Positions 44,279-55,939 of a stretch of DNA of 64,000 bases are shown here, one piece after another. Every line of letters begins with the position of its first letter. The first letter of the stretch is position 1. The position numbers were made by a program, and so were the translations under genes. This stretch comes from Heterobilharzia americana. Lineage: Eukaryota > Platyhelminthes > Trematoda > Strigeidida > Schistosomatidae. The stretch spans positions 82,358,820 to 82,422,819 of the forward strand of contig OX104129.1 of assembly GCA_944470555.2 (NCBI GenBank), written 5' to 3'. The notes beneath the pieces are model-generated. The model was given only the letters and a program-made list of their open reading frames with translations. It did no database searches and was not told where the DNA came from.

Positions 44279-44435
44279 GCACCCACGACCCTCCCCCCCA
44301 GGGATCGAACCCGCAACCTTCAGGTCCCGTGGCCAGCGCATTACCATTGAGCCACCGGGTCAGAATCCAGTGCTCCATATTTTCAACTTCTGTTTGCTCA
44401 CGGGTTCGATCCCTGGAGGGCGGGGTTGTAGGTGT

Positions 44436-44484
44436 GCACTTTTGAGTAGTACCATACTAGTCGGATGAAACAGCTGTCCATTGC
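44436..44484 (+). ncRNA. Decayed hammerhead in the inverted partner
   Basis: TTGAGTA replaces CTGAGGA and stem II is broken. GAAACAGCTGTC and part of stem I (CATTGC) remain. Confidence 0.5.
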
Positions 44485-44559
44485 TCCCGGGTTTCCTTTG
44501 TTCCTCCAACTGATGTTAGTCTACGATGAATAACAACTTGAAATATTTCCAAATCCCCC

Positions 44560-45723
44560 GCAACTCCCTCAAAATTTTATTTAAATAAAGCAAGGACAAA
44601 AACATTTGCCGAATAAAACGATCCCATTTAATTTCGTTGCCTTTCATCAGTTGCAATTAGCCTACAACTGAAATGAAATCTTAGTAGTAATAGTGACGTA
44701 ACATACTTTGACTATGCAGAAATAAATAAAGATTTGAAATCCAGGATCAACAATATGGTAGTGAATCGAGGACACACAGGATTCGTAATCAAAAATCTTG
44801 GTCAAAATCAGCGGCAATTTATATCTGATGAGATTGAAAGCTGTGATTAAACTACGCTTATAGCTAACAAGACAGAAATTGTTGCAGTGAAGGCAATGAC
44901 CAATCTACATGTATTTCCTGTGGATAGTTTTCTCAACTGTAACATCACATCTACATCTTATACGCAGATTCAAATATGAACTTTGCAATGGGATGCGGAA
45001 GTGAGGACAGATTTATTTTATTCTGCGAATGTTTTTGTTCCGGTTTTATTCATATTTCATATTTACCTTCTACGCAATGCATTCCTTTCATTTTGCAAAT
45101 GATAACACTTTTAGGCATGATTATGTTGTTGAATTTTAGCGAAAAGCAATGAAAATTCGGGATTCTGACTTAAGTTTTATAAATAAAATGGTAAATTCAT
45201 GATCTACAACGGTGTAATTTCTTAAAGCTGTAGAATCGTATTTATATGTCAAACATATAAGTCTGTTATTGAACATTGAGCTAGTGCACACACGCAGGGA
45301 TTAGGATTGACTTGGTGAATTGACAGTGGCTTCTGCCGTGAGCAACTGTCGAAATTACACTCCTCTTTAACTATTCTCTGTGGCTCTTTAAATAACACTG
45401 AAGGAGGACTCTGGCGTATATATATCTGGAGTTAACCAAATGTTTAAGAATTCAGCTGTTAGTTGATTTATATTTCTCATTCGACAGTCATGTAGGATAG
45501 TGCTCAGAAATACATTCGAGTGACTCTCAGCTATGTAAATTCAAGTATTGCCCATTCCATAATGACTTCCTAGGTGTTGAGTTTCAGTAAAGTTATTTGC
45601 ACTACAAATACGGATGAAAAGATTCTAATCCGAAGACAAACCAATCCTTTTCTAAAAGATTTTACTGTCTGCTATCATTATCGAAAATAAATTCATTTCT
45701 TTCTCTTTTTTTTATCTAATAAG
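44560..45723. other. Intron before exon 5
   Basis: AT-rich, no gene recognised. 45180-45245 has a partial repeat E match (ATGATCTACAACGGTGTAAT). Confidence 0.4.
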
Positions 45724-46041
45724 GCTGCAGCAGCTTTACTTTTATCTCAAATTTATGAATTACAAGAGTTTAAAATCCCTGTAAAGCCACATGATATTGT
45801 TCAAGCGATGTCATTAATTCTTGTATCACCAATTGCTCAAAGTCAAACTGCACGTAGTAGATTGTTAGCTGCATTAAATGAATCAACTCCTAGAGTGGTG
45901 TCTAATTCAAAAGAGAATGTCAGTGATTCTCATGCTGAAATGGATCTTTTAACAACATTCGGTTTACCACAACTTCTATGGCCAGCTAATCATGGTTGGC
46001 TTGATGGTTTATTCAATTTAGCTCAGATTATGTGTACACAG
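45724..46041 (+). CDS. Largest exon of STK36/Fused-like gene, helical repeat region
   Basis: A 318-nt exon between an acceptor ending AATAAG (45723) and GTTAGT at 46042, phase 0 on both sides. The 106 codons begin AAALLLSQIYELQEFKIPVK and contain PHDIVQAMSLILVSPIAQSQ, then a Ser/Asn-rich linker, then FGLPQLLWPANHGWLDGLFN and LAQIMCTQ. Codon use is AT-rich, as expected for this genome, and the frame is open throughout. The helix-linker-helix pattern fits an ARM/HEAT-type alpha-solenoid. The LLWP...GWLDGL stretch, just before the exons that look most like STK36, is a useful search string. A reading that begins at the internal Met at 45808 would miss 28 codons of the exon. Confidence 0.75.
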
Positions 46042-46104
46042 GTTAGTCATTTTCATGTTTAGTAACTGCGGAATGTTTGTCAGTTATCGATTTTGTTAAT
46101 GATG

Positions 46105-46500
46105 GATCAAGGCTAGCAGTGGAATCGAGGATGCGTATTTCGTCCTATTTAGGACCCATCAGCTGGATGTACCTGCTTCCCAATGAGTGATGTTGTTCCC
46201 AGGATTCGGACTCGGTAGCGATCGCTTCAAATGCCAGCGCCTTATCCACTTATCCACTTAACTAGCCACGATAGCCACTTCTTGTGCGACGGGTATAGTT
46301 TTAGTATAATTGTTTTTATACGATACCGTCATTGATTGGACCGAATTGATCGGTCTCTATTGGCATGTTGGCTCCTGTGAGGATGCCTCGATATTTCCTG
46401 CCTTCTAATTATGTTAGTGATGGGCAGTGGCTAGCAGTGGAATTTAGGAAGCGCATTTCGTCCTGTTTGGGTTTTTCCGACATAGATATTTTTGAAAGAT
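46105..46500 (-). mobile_element. Smalpha-like SINE dimer, antisense
   Basis: A full antisense unit with a ribozyme (46124-46168), the tRNA-like head (complement near 46225-46285) and the upstream block (GGACCGAATTGATCGGTCTC) leads directly into the end of another unit (GCTAGCAGTGGAATTTAGGA, 46433). That second unit is cut off within its ribozyme. The order mirrors the head-to-tail dimer at 37.8-38.3 kb. Confidence 0.7.
46124..46168 (-). ncRNA. Hammerhead ribozyme, Smalpha-like, antisense
   Basis: Stem I ATCCAG against CTCGAT (one mismatch), core CTGATGG (last A changed to G), perfect stem II GTCC/GGAC, GAAAT, triplet ATC. Likely inactive. Confidence 0.6.
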
Positions 46501-47336
46501 TTTAAATAAAGTTTGTTCAGTATTATATAATTTCTTAGGAGTTGAACAACTACAAGCTACTGGAAGATGATTGATAGTGAGATAAAGATTTACACCATTG
46601 GGTTTTCAGTACAGTGGCCTACCAACTGAGCTACAAGACCTAGGTTACTTAGCACAGGCCAGAAAACCTTTGATATCTGGTTTGAATCCTTACATGGCAA
46701 AAAAAAATTTCATTTCTTCCTCATCATCACTTGCAGTCAATAATACTAGTCTGCTAAACTGTAACCATCTCAGACTCGGTAGCGATCGCTTCAAATGCCA
46801 GCGCCTTATCCACTTATCCACTTAACTAGCCACGATAGCCACTTCTTGTGCGACGGGTATAGTTTTAGTATAATTGTTTTTATACGATACCGTCATTGAT
46901 TGGACCGAATTGATCGGTCTCTATTGGCATGTTGGCTCCTGTGAGGATGCCTCGATATTTCCTGCCTTCTAATTATGTTAGTGATGGGCAGTGGCTAGCA
47001 GTGGAATTTAGGAAGCGCATTTCGTCCTGTTTGGGTTTTTCCGACATAGATATTTTTGAAAGATTTTAAATAAAGTTTGTTCAGTATTATATAATTTCTT
47101 AGGAGTTGAACAACTACAAGCTACTGGAAGATGATTGATAGTGAGATAAAGATTTACACCATTGGGTTTTCAGTACAGTGGCCTACCAACTGAGCTACAA
47201 GACCTAGGTTACTTAGCACAGGCCAGAAAACCTTTGATATCTGGTTTGAATCCTTACATGGCAAAAAAAAATTTCATTTCTTCCTCATCATCACTTGCAG
47301 TCAATAATACTAGTCTGCTAAACTGTAACCATCTCA
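46209..47336 (+). repeat. 564-bp tandem duplication
   Basis: 46209-46772 and 46773-47336 appear identical base for base, from GACTCGGTAGCGATCGCTTC to AAACTGTAACCATCTCA. Each copy contains a Smalpha-like head and upstream block, a truncated ribozyme end and a SINE-3 copy (46600-46740, 47165-47305). It lies in the intron after exon 5. Confidence 0.85.
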
Positions 47337-47463
47337 GATAGTCAAACTGGTATTTTATATTTGACTACACAAATTTGCGCTCTTCCTGATGTATTCACAT
47401 TGTTACTCTGAAAAAGCCCATTAATACAAATCTGTTCATTTTAACATGGATTATATTATTAAA

Positions 47464-48650
47464 TTATTTGTCCCTTGGGTTCTTAATGGGACAAACCAAC
47501 TCACCAGCACGTCTCCATTCCACTCTGTTCTCTGAAATCTTTCGAACCTGGACACACCACAGCCCACAAGCTCTCATTTCCCCCTCACACGATATCCTCC
47601 ATGTCACCCTCACCTCGGACGCCCAACTCACCGTTTCCCATCTGGGTTCCACTCGAGTACCCGACCTGACACGTGATGTCCCCAATCCGCCTTCTCAGTC
47701 TATGCCCAATCCATCTCCACTTCCTTCCAATGCATATTTATTCAGCGATAGCTTCTTCGTTGGTTCGTTACCAGCCAGCCAACCAGACTTCCTTCTTACT
47801 TATTATTACTATTATTATTCTGGCAATCCATCTGATCTTCAGTATCGAGCTAGTGTAGGTAGTTGTTGATGACTGTCTGTAGTTTGTTGGAAATCCCTAT
47901 CGTGACGCGCCGAGTCTCTGAGCCATACAGAAGCAGTGAGTTGACTGGTGTTGGTGTTGAAAATCTGGATGTTGTTCACACTTTATGCTGGCTGAGAGCA
48001 GTGCATTAGATCTGCACACTGGTTTCAGGTTAACGAATGCCTGTTCTGCTGTCTCTCCGATCGTGGCTGCTTTGACGTCGTCGTCTGTGCCTGTGCCGCC
48101 TGTAGTTGAAACAGTGCTGCCTAGTCATGTAGGTGAAGGAGGCTATTTCCTTTAAGTTTCTCCTGTTGATGGTGATTGGAGCTTGTTGTTGTTGTTGTTG
48201 TCGTTGTTGTTGTTTGAGTATCTTCATCACCTCCATCTCCTCTACATTCTCTTATAGTCTCGTTTTCGCTGCACTGCCTCACCTCTTCTGCCAGCTTGTT
48301 AGTTTTCACCTGTACATCTTCAAGTTTGTGCCACAAGATATTAGATACGAGTCATCATTGACGAAATCCTAATCTTCTAGGCTGTTTTCCTCTGCCCAGC
48401 CAGTGTATCCCACTCTTCTCACAGCTCCTCACTGTTGGCTGTTGCATGATCCAGTGTAGTCGACCACAATCAGGAATATGATGGATGATAGTAGGCAACC
48501 TTGTTTCACTCCTTCCCGTCTTCACTTCGCTTTGAAGGCATTACTGAGCTTCCCCTTGGGAATTACTTGGCATGTGACGTCTTCATATGTTTGTTGAATG
48601 AGGGGGATAAAGGTTTGTGGTATTTCGTAGTCTTGAAGTAACTGCCAATA
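47464..48650 (-). mobile_element. Family A 3' part, antisense (left palindrome arm)
   Basis: The left end has the 3' tail (ATTATTAAATTATTTGTCCC). The minus strand then codes ETVSWASEVRVTWRISCEGE, a decayed region with ATAATAATAGT, LLYGSETRR-type remains, the Gln-rich linker MEVMKILKQQQRQQQQQQAP (48236 down) and a Cys-rich antisense shadow. 5'-truncated at about 48650. Together with 48651-49233 it forms the left arm of a large palindrome. Confidence 0.75.
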
Positions 48651-49233
48651 CTAACATATTGCCACCACTTTATTATCCTTCAGCATAGCCAAATACGATC
48701 ATCCCTTGAAAAATAACATGTCAACATGACATGCAGTCCATCAATAAACATAACATTTCTGTAGACATTTAGAAAATAAATAAATAAATAAATGAAGAGC
48801 AAAGGTAAATTGTAACTGTTTTTCATACAGTTGACCTTCGCATTAACTACACCGCCTAGCAGAGATGTTTTATACTGTTTGAAAGATATTTTGACCGCAT
48901 TATTTTACCTAGGAAGTACCTTAATATCCATAATGATAGCTAGTCAGAATACGATCAATTTTTCGCATACAAAAATTCATGAACATTTGTGAGAGATCTA
49001 TGGAAACAATACATTTACTTCAAACTTTAGAATACATTCAGTTATTTCCTAATGTTATTCTTTGTTTTGCATAATATTAAGTAATCAACAGAAGGGTACT
49101 TTCGAATAAAGAACTAAACAGGTTTCAGACCGGTCTCATCAATTTTCAGGGAGGGGCTTCGATGCATTTTAGGTCCGAAATTGATATCACTCGTGAGTTG
49201 AACTACACCTTTTAGATGAAGGCGACGTTGGTG
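47505..49233 (+). repeat. Left arm of large palindrome
   Basis: Nearly the exact reverse complement of 50367-52100. It joins a family A 3' part to about 580 bp of non-element DNA (48651-49233) that includes AAATAAATAAATAAATGAAG. The arms differ at only a few visible positions inside (for example CGACGTTGG against CCAACGTAG at the inner edge). Confidence 0.85.
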
Positions 49234-49995
49234 ATAGGGAGTAAAGTGGTTGAATGCGTTGATCACTTGACTTATTTGGGTAGTTGCATCAGTGAGATAT
49301 GCAACTGTCGATTAGGGGAAGATCATAGTGCTCTGCAGTCCGTTCTGTCGTGGTGTACGGCTTTGGAATGTGGCTATTGAAAGTAGAACACATGAAGTGA
49401 TCACTGGGTTTTGATGGCAGACGTCTTCGAAGAACTGCTTGCGTTTGGTGGGATCCTCGTGTTAAGGAGGCTGAAGTCAGGAGAAGAATACCAGCCAAGA
49501 TAGGGAAGCTGATTTATGAGGTTGTGGAACTTAGTCGACTGAGATGACTTGGACATGTTTTGGGCATTCTTAGCCACCCCTCACCTCGACGTGGCATGCT
49601 ATGTGGTGGTGCATTTAGGTTGGAAGAGGAAGCAGTCTGTCAAGACTGAGATTTAGGGCAAGTCAACAAAGTCTCTTACGTTCGGTATGATTTGTGTGAG
49701 ATGTGGAATGTGTTTGGAGCCCGCGAGATGAAAGGAACCAGTGTTGAGGGTTCTTATTAACATATCTGAAAGTCCTTCGCAGTGGTGATGTGTATCCACT
49801 CTTTGACGTATTCTAAAGCTTGAATATTAGCACTAACCTCTTTTTTTAAATAGTTTATTCTCTCACACAATTGTGTATACCTTGATATCACTCTTTTTCT
49901 GTCCATATGTTCTTTTTGTACTACTGCGAAGTATAGCAACTTGAAGTGATGCACTTCTGTGTGACGTATTACTCTGATTTTAACCATCTGTCCAT
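49225..49995 (+). mobile_element. Family B 3' part between the palindrome arms
   Basis: Starts with GGGAGTAAAGTGGTTGAATG (Gly-Ser-Lys-Val-Val-Glu block), continues through CGTCTTCGAAGAACTGCTTG and the 3' UTR, and ends at TTACTCTGATTTTAACCATC with CTGTCCATCTG. It makes up most of the 1.13-kb spacer. Confidence 0.65.
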
Positions 49996-50366
49996 CTGGA
50001 ACATTAGTTGGGACAATTGTAAGTTAACCTGACCAGTGAATGATTGCATGGAGCATTTTCTGCGCTAAAGCACGAGTATTGTATAATGTCATATGGAGTA
50101 GTGGAGACAATATCGTCAAAATTAAAGAAAGGTAAAAGTAACTTGTAATTGAATGATGAGAAGGAGGATGATCAAACTAGGTGCATTCGAGAAGTTTTCT
50201 CCGCTCGCTATATTCGATTCTGAAATATTTCTTATCATTTCTTGATCATTTTTGTTCCTAATGACACTTTAACATCACACATAAAGTTGTGGCTCATTGG
50301 TGTATGGAGCTGATTTTCAACTAAGTGGTTCGTCGATTCAAACACTGCTCCACCTAAAGTTTTATG

Positions 50367-52100
50367 AAACCAACGTAGCCTTCATCTAAAAGGTGTAGTT
50401 CAACTCACGAGTGATATCAATTTCGGACCTAAAATGCATCGAAGCCCCTCCCTGAAAATTGATGAGACCGGTCTGAAACCTGTTTAGTTCTTTATTCGAA
50501 AGTACCCTTCTGTTGATTACTTAATATTATGCAAAACAAAGAATAACATTAGGAAATAACTGAATGTATTCTAAAGTTTGAAGTAAATGTATTGTTTCCA
50601 TAGATCTCTCACAAATGTTCATGAATTTTTGTATGCGAAAAATTGATCGTATTCTGACTAGCTATCATTATGGATATTAAGGTACTTCCTAGGTAAAATA
50701 ATGCGGTCAAAATATCTTTCAAACAGTATAAAACATCTCTGCTAGGCGGTGTAGTTAATGCGAAGGTCAACTGTATGAAAAACAGTTACAATTTACCTTT
50801 GCTCTTCATTTATTTATTTATTTATTTTCTAAATGTCTACAGAAATGTTATGTTTATTGATGGACTGCATGTCATGTTGACATGTTATTTTTCAAGGGAT
50901 GATCGTATTTGGCTATGCTGAAGGATAATAAAGTGGTGGCAATATGTTAGTATTGGCAGTTACTTCAAGACTACGAAATACCACAAACCTTTATCCCCCT
51001 CATTCAACAAACATATGAAGACGTCACATGCCAAGTAATTCCCAAGGGGAAGCTCAGTAATGCCTTCAAAGCGAAGTGAAGACGGGAAGGAGTGAAACAA
51101 GGTTGCCTACTATCATCCATCATATTCCTGATTGTGGTCGACTACACTGGATCATGCAACAGCCAACAGTGAGGAGCTGTGAGAAGAGTGGGATACACTG
51201 GCTGGGCAGAGGAAAACAGCCTAGAAGATTAGGATTTCGTCAATGATGACTCGTATCTAATATCTTGTGGCACAAACTTGAAGATGTACAGGTGAAAACT
51301 AACAAGCTGGCAGAAGAGGTGAGGCAGTGCAGCGAAAACGAGACTATAAGAGAATGTAGAGGAGATGGAGGTGATGAAGATACTCAAACAACAACAACGA
51401 CAACAACAACAACAACAAGCTCCAATCACCATCAACAGGAGAAACTTAAAGGAAATAGCCTCCTTCACCTACATGACTAGGCAGCACTGTTTCAACTACA
51501 GGCGGCACAGGCACAGACGACGACGTCAAAGCAGCCACGATCGGAGAGACAGCAGAACAGGCATTCGTTAACCTGAAACCAGTGTGCAGATCTAATGCAC
51601 TGCTCTCAGCCAGCATAAAGTATGAACAACATCCAGATTTTCAACACCAACACCAGTCAACTCACTGCTTCTGTATGGCTCAGAGACTCGGCGCGTCACG
51701 ATAGGGATTTCCAACAAACTACAGACAGTCATCAACAACTACCTACACTAGCTCGATACTGAAGATCAGATGGATTGCCAGAATAATAATAGTAATAATA
51801 AGTAAGAAGGAAGTCTGGTTGGCTGACTGGTAACGAACCAACGAAGAAGCTATCGCTGAACAAATATGCATTGGAAGGAAGTGGAGATGGATTGGGCATA
51901 GACTGAGAAGGCGGATTGGGGACATCACGTGTCAGGTCGGGTACTCGAGTGGAACCCAGATGGGAAACGGTGAGTTGGGCGTTTGAGGTGAGGGTGACAT
52001 GGAGGATATCGTGTGAGGGGGAAATGAGAGCTTGTGGGCTGTCGTGTATCCAGGTTCGAAAGATTTCAGATAGCAGAGTAGAATGGAGACGTGCTGCTGA
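50367..52100 (-). repeat. Right arm of large palindrome
   Basis: Reverse complement of the left arm: AACTCACGAGTGATATCAAT at 50402 mirrors 49180-49200, and TTATTTATTTATTTATTTTC near 50810 mirrors 48780. It contains the sense family A 3' part. Confidence 0.85.
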
Positions 52101-52150
52101 AGCTGTATATTCTATCATGATCGCATGGGACAAATGGTAATATAATAATA
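50980..52150 (+). mobile_element. Family A 3' part, sense (right palindrome arm)
   Basis: Codes EVMKILKQQQRQQQQQQAPI (51368 on), DTEDQMDCQNNNSNN remains and ETVSWAFEVRVTWRISCEGE. It ends with GGGACAAATGGTAATATAAT, a short AAT-type tail. The outermost 40-50 bases differ from the left arm, so the palindrome stops just before the 3' end. Confidence 0.75.
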
Positions 52151-52770
52151 CTGTGTTAGTAGTTCATTTTGTATGAGAATCTACGTGCTAAAAGATCTCA
52201 TGTTGTTTGTGTTTTTGTTATTTGGCATATACAAGGTTACCACATTTTTATTATTGGCAAGATATATAATTCACTTACCCGAGGACAAGTTGACTTCTGT
52301 GTTGTCTCATCTCTTATGTCTTGTCTTGGGTATGCTCTTTGAAAATGGAAGATATTTATGAGGCAGGGCGTTTTGAAAATAGGTGTTCTTCATTAGTATC
52401 ATGTTTGTCTCACTTCTTTCTATACTATAATGAAAGGTGGTAAATTAAACTACTTTACTTATGTTTATTTGTTGCTTTTCTACTTGAGTTGAAAGTAGCA
52501 CAGTGTATTATATCAAAATTAGTAATATAAGTGAGTAGTTAACTTAAACGAATAATATGTATTTGAACTGTAAATTAGGCGTTTAAGAATAATGTAATGA
52601 AAAGGCTGAGTTACAGGTTTGTCACATTACAGTTGAGTAGACAACTCAAATAGAATTTGTTGAATGATAGTTGAACTGATTAAGTCTAAGATTTCATTGT
52701 TATTTTTTTTTTTTGGTTTCAAAATGAACTTATTATTGAAATTATGATATTCATCTGTTTTTATTCATAG
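52150..52770. other. Intron before exon 6
   Basis: AT-rich, with a T run near 52705-52715. A short hydrophobic open frame at 52173-52361 has no recognisable motif. Confidence 0.4.
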
Positions 52771-52965
52771 ACAGGAAATATGATGTATCAATCACTTATA
52801 GAATTTCGAATACCTGAAAGAATTTGGCAATGTTTAGAGCAAATATTTGATCTGCATAAACAGATTAATTCATCATTAGATTCTGAAGATGCAATTGATT
52901 TGATTATGCTATCACCTAAAGGAATATTATCAGCTTTAAATTTATCTGCAAAAATTTTTACAAAG
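52771..52965 (+). CDS. STK36/Fused-like exon, C-terminal helical region
   Basis: A 195-nt exon between TCATAG (ends 52770) and GTAATG at 52966, phase 0 at both ends. It reads TGNMMYQSLIEFRIPERIWQ, then CLEQIFDLHKQINSSLDSED, and ends LSPKGILSALNLSAKIFTK. This last part, with the start of the next exon, resembles the vertebrate STK36 C-terminal region as I recall it: a Leu-Ser-x-Lys-Gly block, then Leu-Ser-Leu-Ala, then a Phe-Thr-x-(Lys/Glu)-Pro-x-Leu-Cys block. STK36/Fused is a serine/threonine kinase in which this part is non-catalytic and alpha-solenoidal; in vertebrates it is tied to Hedgehog signalling and motile cilia. The call is from memory of the family, not from a search. Confidence 0.7.
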
Positions 52966-52969
52966 GTAA

Positions 52970-54460
52970 TGTTTATGAAAAAAAATTTGTAAATATTAGG
53001 ATACTTGATTATTTCAGCTTTATTAAGATAAATATAAATAAATAAATAAATAAATAGATAAATTCATTCTAAAAATGAATTTTATAAAATTGAATAAGTA
53101 TATATCAGCTCTAAAACAGGTGAGACTAAAAGTTATCTCCAGGTATTATAGGATAGATACTGTCTGAAAAAATATATTTTATATCTTTTGTAAATATACA
53201 TTCTGAAACAAAAACCGTAATCCTAATTCCTTATTTTGGATGTAAGTTGAAGCTTCAACTAACTTAATATATAATAAACTGTACTTACTTTCCACCTAAG
53301 AAGTGGAAGTATAATCAACACTGAACATAAAAATTAATGATTTGAAACACCATTTATTGACAGATGACATTATTACAAAACCATCCAAATAATTAAAATA
53401 TTCATACAAAAATATAGAAAATATTAAGATCTTTACAAACAACTAGATAATGTATAAGGAGCATGATAACATCTGGGGATAACTTTTAGCCTTACCCCTC
53501 TAAAACTGTTCACAAATGTCTACAAATGTTGATTTGTCACAGCTGAATCGCTTCACATGATTCATATCAATCTATAGACATATGAAAGCATCTAACTGCT
53601 TCAATAGTCACTGTAAAGGCACATATGCTTACAAATACTACTTATGTCAACATTTGAACAGATACATTTTACACATGAGTGACTTTAAAAACTGATCTAC
53701 TAACTGCTGAGATAACTAGTTAGGTGTAAGTAATTTGAAGAAACCTAATTGCTTACTTCAGCAATTGGCTAGAGTAACCTTTAAAATTAACTCCTACATG
53801 AATGTTTTATTTCAGTTTACGCAAACTGACTGGTATCATTTTTGTGTAGGCACACTTTTTATACATGCAGTTCAGTTCTATGTCAAGATTTCATTAAAAA
53901 AAAAGATTATTGTCTAACCAATTGTGTTAAGAAAAAAACTTCAGTTAAAAAAATATTTATTCCAGTTGAAGTTGCATAAAGATATTCCTGTTGAAAAAAA
54001 AAAAAAACTTTATGCATGTAATATTCAGACCATGCTCCTTTTTTTGGCATAATGATTGATGCGAATCCGTTCCGACGTCGTAGAAATCCTTCGTGAATAT
54101 ATTTCCTTTGTGTCTGTCTACGATATGACGGAGACAGTAATGATGCTGTAACAAGAATAAATAGTTATGTTTGAAAAATGAGGTAATTCTGTTGGGAAAA
54201 AGAAACCTTTTTTTGTATATGAGGATATATAAATACTGTAGTATAGAGACAAGACTAAGCAGAATAATTTATGCTTTCGTAATACAAAAAAAAAACTATA
54301 TGCACCATAAATAACTTTAGTTGTGTATTTGACGAGCATTTTTGTGAATATTCTTAATGAGTAGGTAAAAATCGGGATGAAGTGCGAAAAGAGTGTGAGT
54401 ATCCACTAAAAATGTAATCAATTTCATTCCCTTTTGTTTTGAATGGTTCCAACATGAGAT
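52970..54460. other. Intron after exon 6, no repeat recognised
   Basis: Contains (AAAT)n near 53035-53060 and A runs near 53995-54007, but no gene and no copy of the element families seen elsewhere. It is the longest stretch of the window free of recognised transposons. Confidence 0.45.
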
Positions 54461-54462
54461 TT

Positions 54463-55930
54463 ATTATTACTTGTCCCTTGAGGTCCTAATGGAATATACC
54501 GCTTCAGTAGCACGTCTCCACTAAAATCTGTTCTCTAAAATCTTTCGAACCTGGCTACACCACTGCCCACAAGCTCTCATTTCCCCCTCACACGATATCC
54601 TCCATGTCACCCTCACCTCAAACGCCCAACTCACCGTTTCCCATCTGGGTCCCACTCGAGTACCCGACCTGACACGTGATGTCCCCAATCCGCCTTCTCA
54701 GTCTATGCCCAATCCATCTCCACTTCCTTCCAATGCATATTTGTTCAGCGATAGCTTCTTCGTTGGTTCGTTACCAGCCAGCCAACCAGACTTCCTTCTT
54801 GCTTATTATTACTATTATTATTCTGGCAATCCATCTGATCTTCAGTATCGAGCCAGTGTAGGTAGTTGTTGATGACTGTCTGTAGTTTGTTGGAAATCCC
54901 TATCGTGACGCGCCGAGTCTCTGAGCCATACAGAAGCAGTGAGTTGACTGGTGTTGGTGTTGAAAATCTGGATGTTGTTCACACTTTATGCTGGCTGAGA
55001 GCAGTGCATTAGATCTGCACACTGGTTTCAGGTTAACGAATGCCTGTTCTGCTGTCTCTCCGATCGTGGCTGCTTTGACGTCGTCGTGTGTGCCTGTGCC
55101 GCCTGTAGTTGAAACAGTGCTGCCTAGTCATGTAGGTGAAGGAGGCTATTTCCTTTAAGTTTCTCCTGTTGATGGTGATTGGAGCTTCTTCTTCTTGTTG
55201 TTGTTGTTTGAGTATCTTCATCACCTCCATCTCCTCTACATTCCCTTATAGTCTCGTTTTCGCTGCACTGCCTCGCCTCTTCTGCCAGCTTGTTAGTTTT
55301 CACCTGTACATCTTCAAGTTTATGCCACAAGATATTAGATACGAGTCATCATTGACGAAATCCTAATCTTCTAGGCTGTTTTCCTCTGCCCAGCCAGCGT
55401 ATCCCCCTCTTCTCACAGCTCCTCACTGTTGGCTGTTGCATGACCCAGTGTAGTCGACCACAATCAAGAATATCATGGGTGGTAGTAGGCAACCTTGTTT
55501 CACTCCTTTCCGTCTTCACTTCGCTTTGAAGGCATTACTGAGCTTCCCCTTGGGAATTACTTGGCATGTGACGTCTTCATATGTTTGTTGAATGAGGGGG
55601 ATAAAGGTTTGTGGTATTCCGTAGTGTTGAAGCCGTTGTCTGCCAAATTGCTTCTCGGTGGGCGCTATCGAAAGCCAGCCTTTCCAAGTGGATGAAGTTG
55701 AGTTGACTGTCATTCTATACTCTGTTCTATTATGATGTGAAGCGATGCAATTTGATCGGCACATTGATTTTTACTTCCTGAATGCAGCCAGGCAGTTTGT
55801 TTTCTTCGTAGTTTTGAATTCATCGTATGCTTTATCCCTCCAGGATGATACGGTTTAATATTTTGCTAGCTCTGGGTAGATTGCAGCGTGATTCTGTGTT
55901 GGTTCTTGCAAACACTAAGGTGTCAACATG
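54463..55930 (-). mobile_element. Family A 3' part, antisense, longest 3' copy
   Basis: The 3' tail TTATTATTACTTGTCCCTTG is at the left. The minus strand then carries the same decayed end as the palindrome arms, a Gln-rich linker with EEE (MEVMKILKQQQQEEEAPITI) and RT remains (RQRLQHYGIPQTFIPLIQQT, about 55640-55580). The truncation point is near 55930. It extends about 280 bp further toward the RT than the palindrome copies. Confidence 0.75.
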
Positions 55931-55939
55931 AGATATTTT

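Larger units (their letters stand above)
44170..44545. mobile_element. SINE-2 in inverted arrangement
   Basis: An antisense copy (44184-44378) and a sense 3' half (44395-44530) lie back to back between inverted ends of about 45 bp: TTATTCATCGTAGACTGACA and its complement near 44520. The head of the antisense copy is excellent: complement of TGACCCGGTGGCTCAATGGT (A box) and GGGTTCGATCCCTGG (B box). The same double arrangement, with the same flanking CTTGAAATATTTCCAAATC, occurs at 61590-62175, so the inverted pair is itself a mobile or duplicated unit. Confidence 0.75.

Noticed and set aside
45808..46062. Single-exon gene starting at the Met at 45808
   Set aside because: The frame is open upstream to a proper acceptor at 45723 and ends in a proper donor at 46042. 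It is an internal exon.
46209..47336. CRISPR-like or satellite array
   Set aside because: Only two long identical units with no spacers; a simple tandem duplication in a eukaryotic intron.
48133..48372. Cys-rich peptide (CCCCCCRCCCL) as a small secreted protein
   Set aside because: It is the antisense of the CAA/CAG tract of family A; the repeat gives Cys codons by chance.
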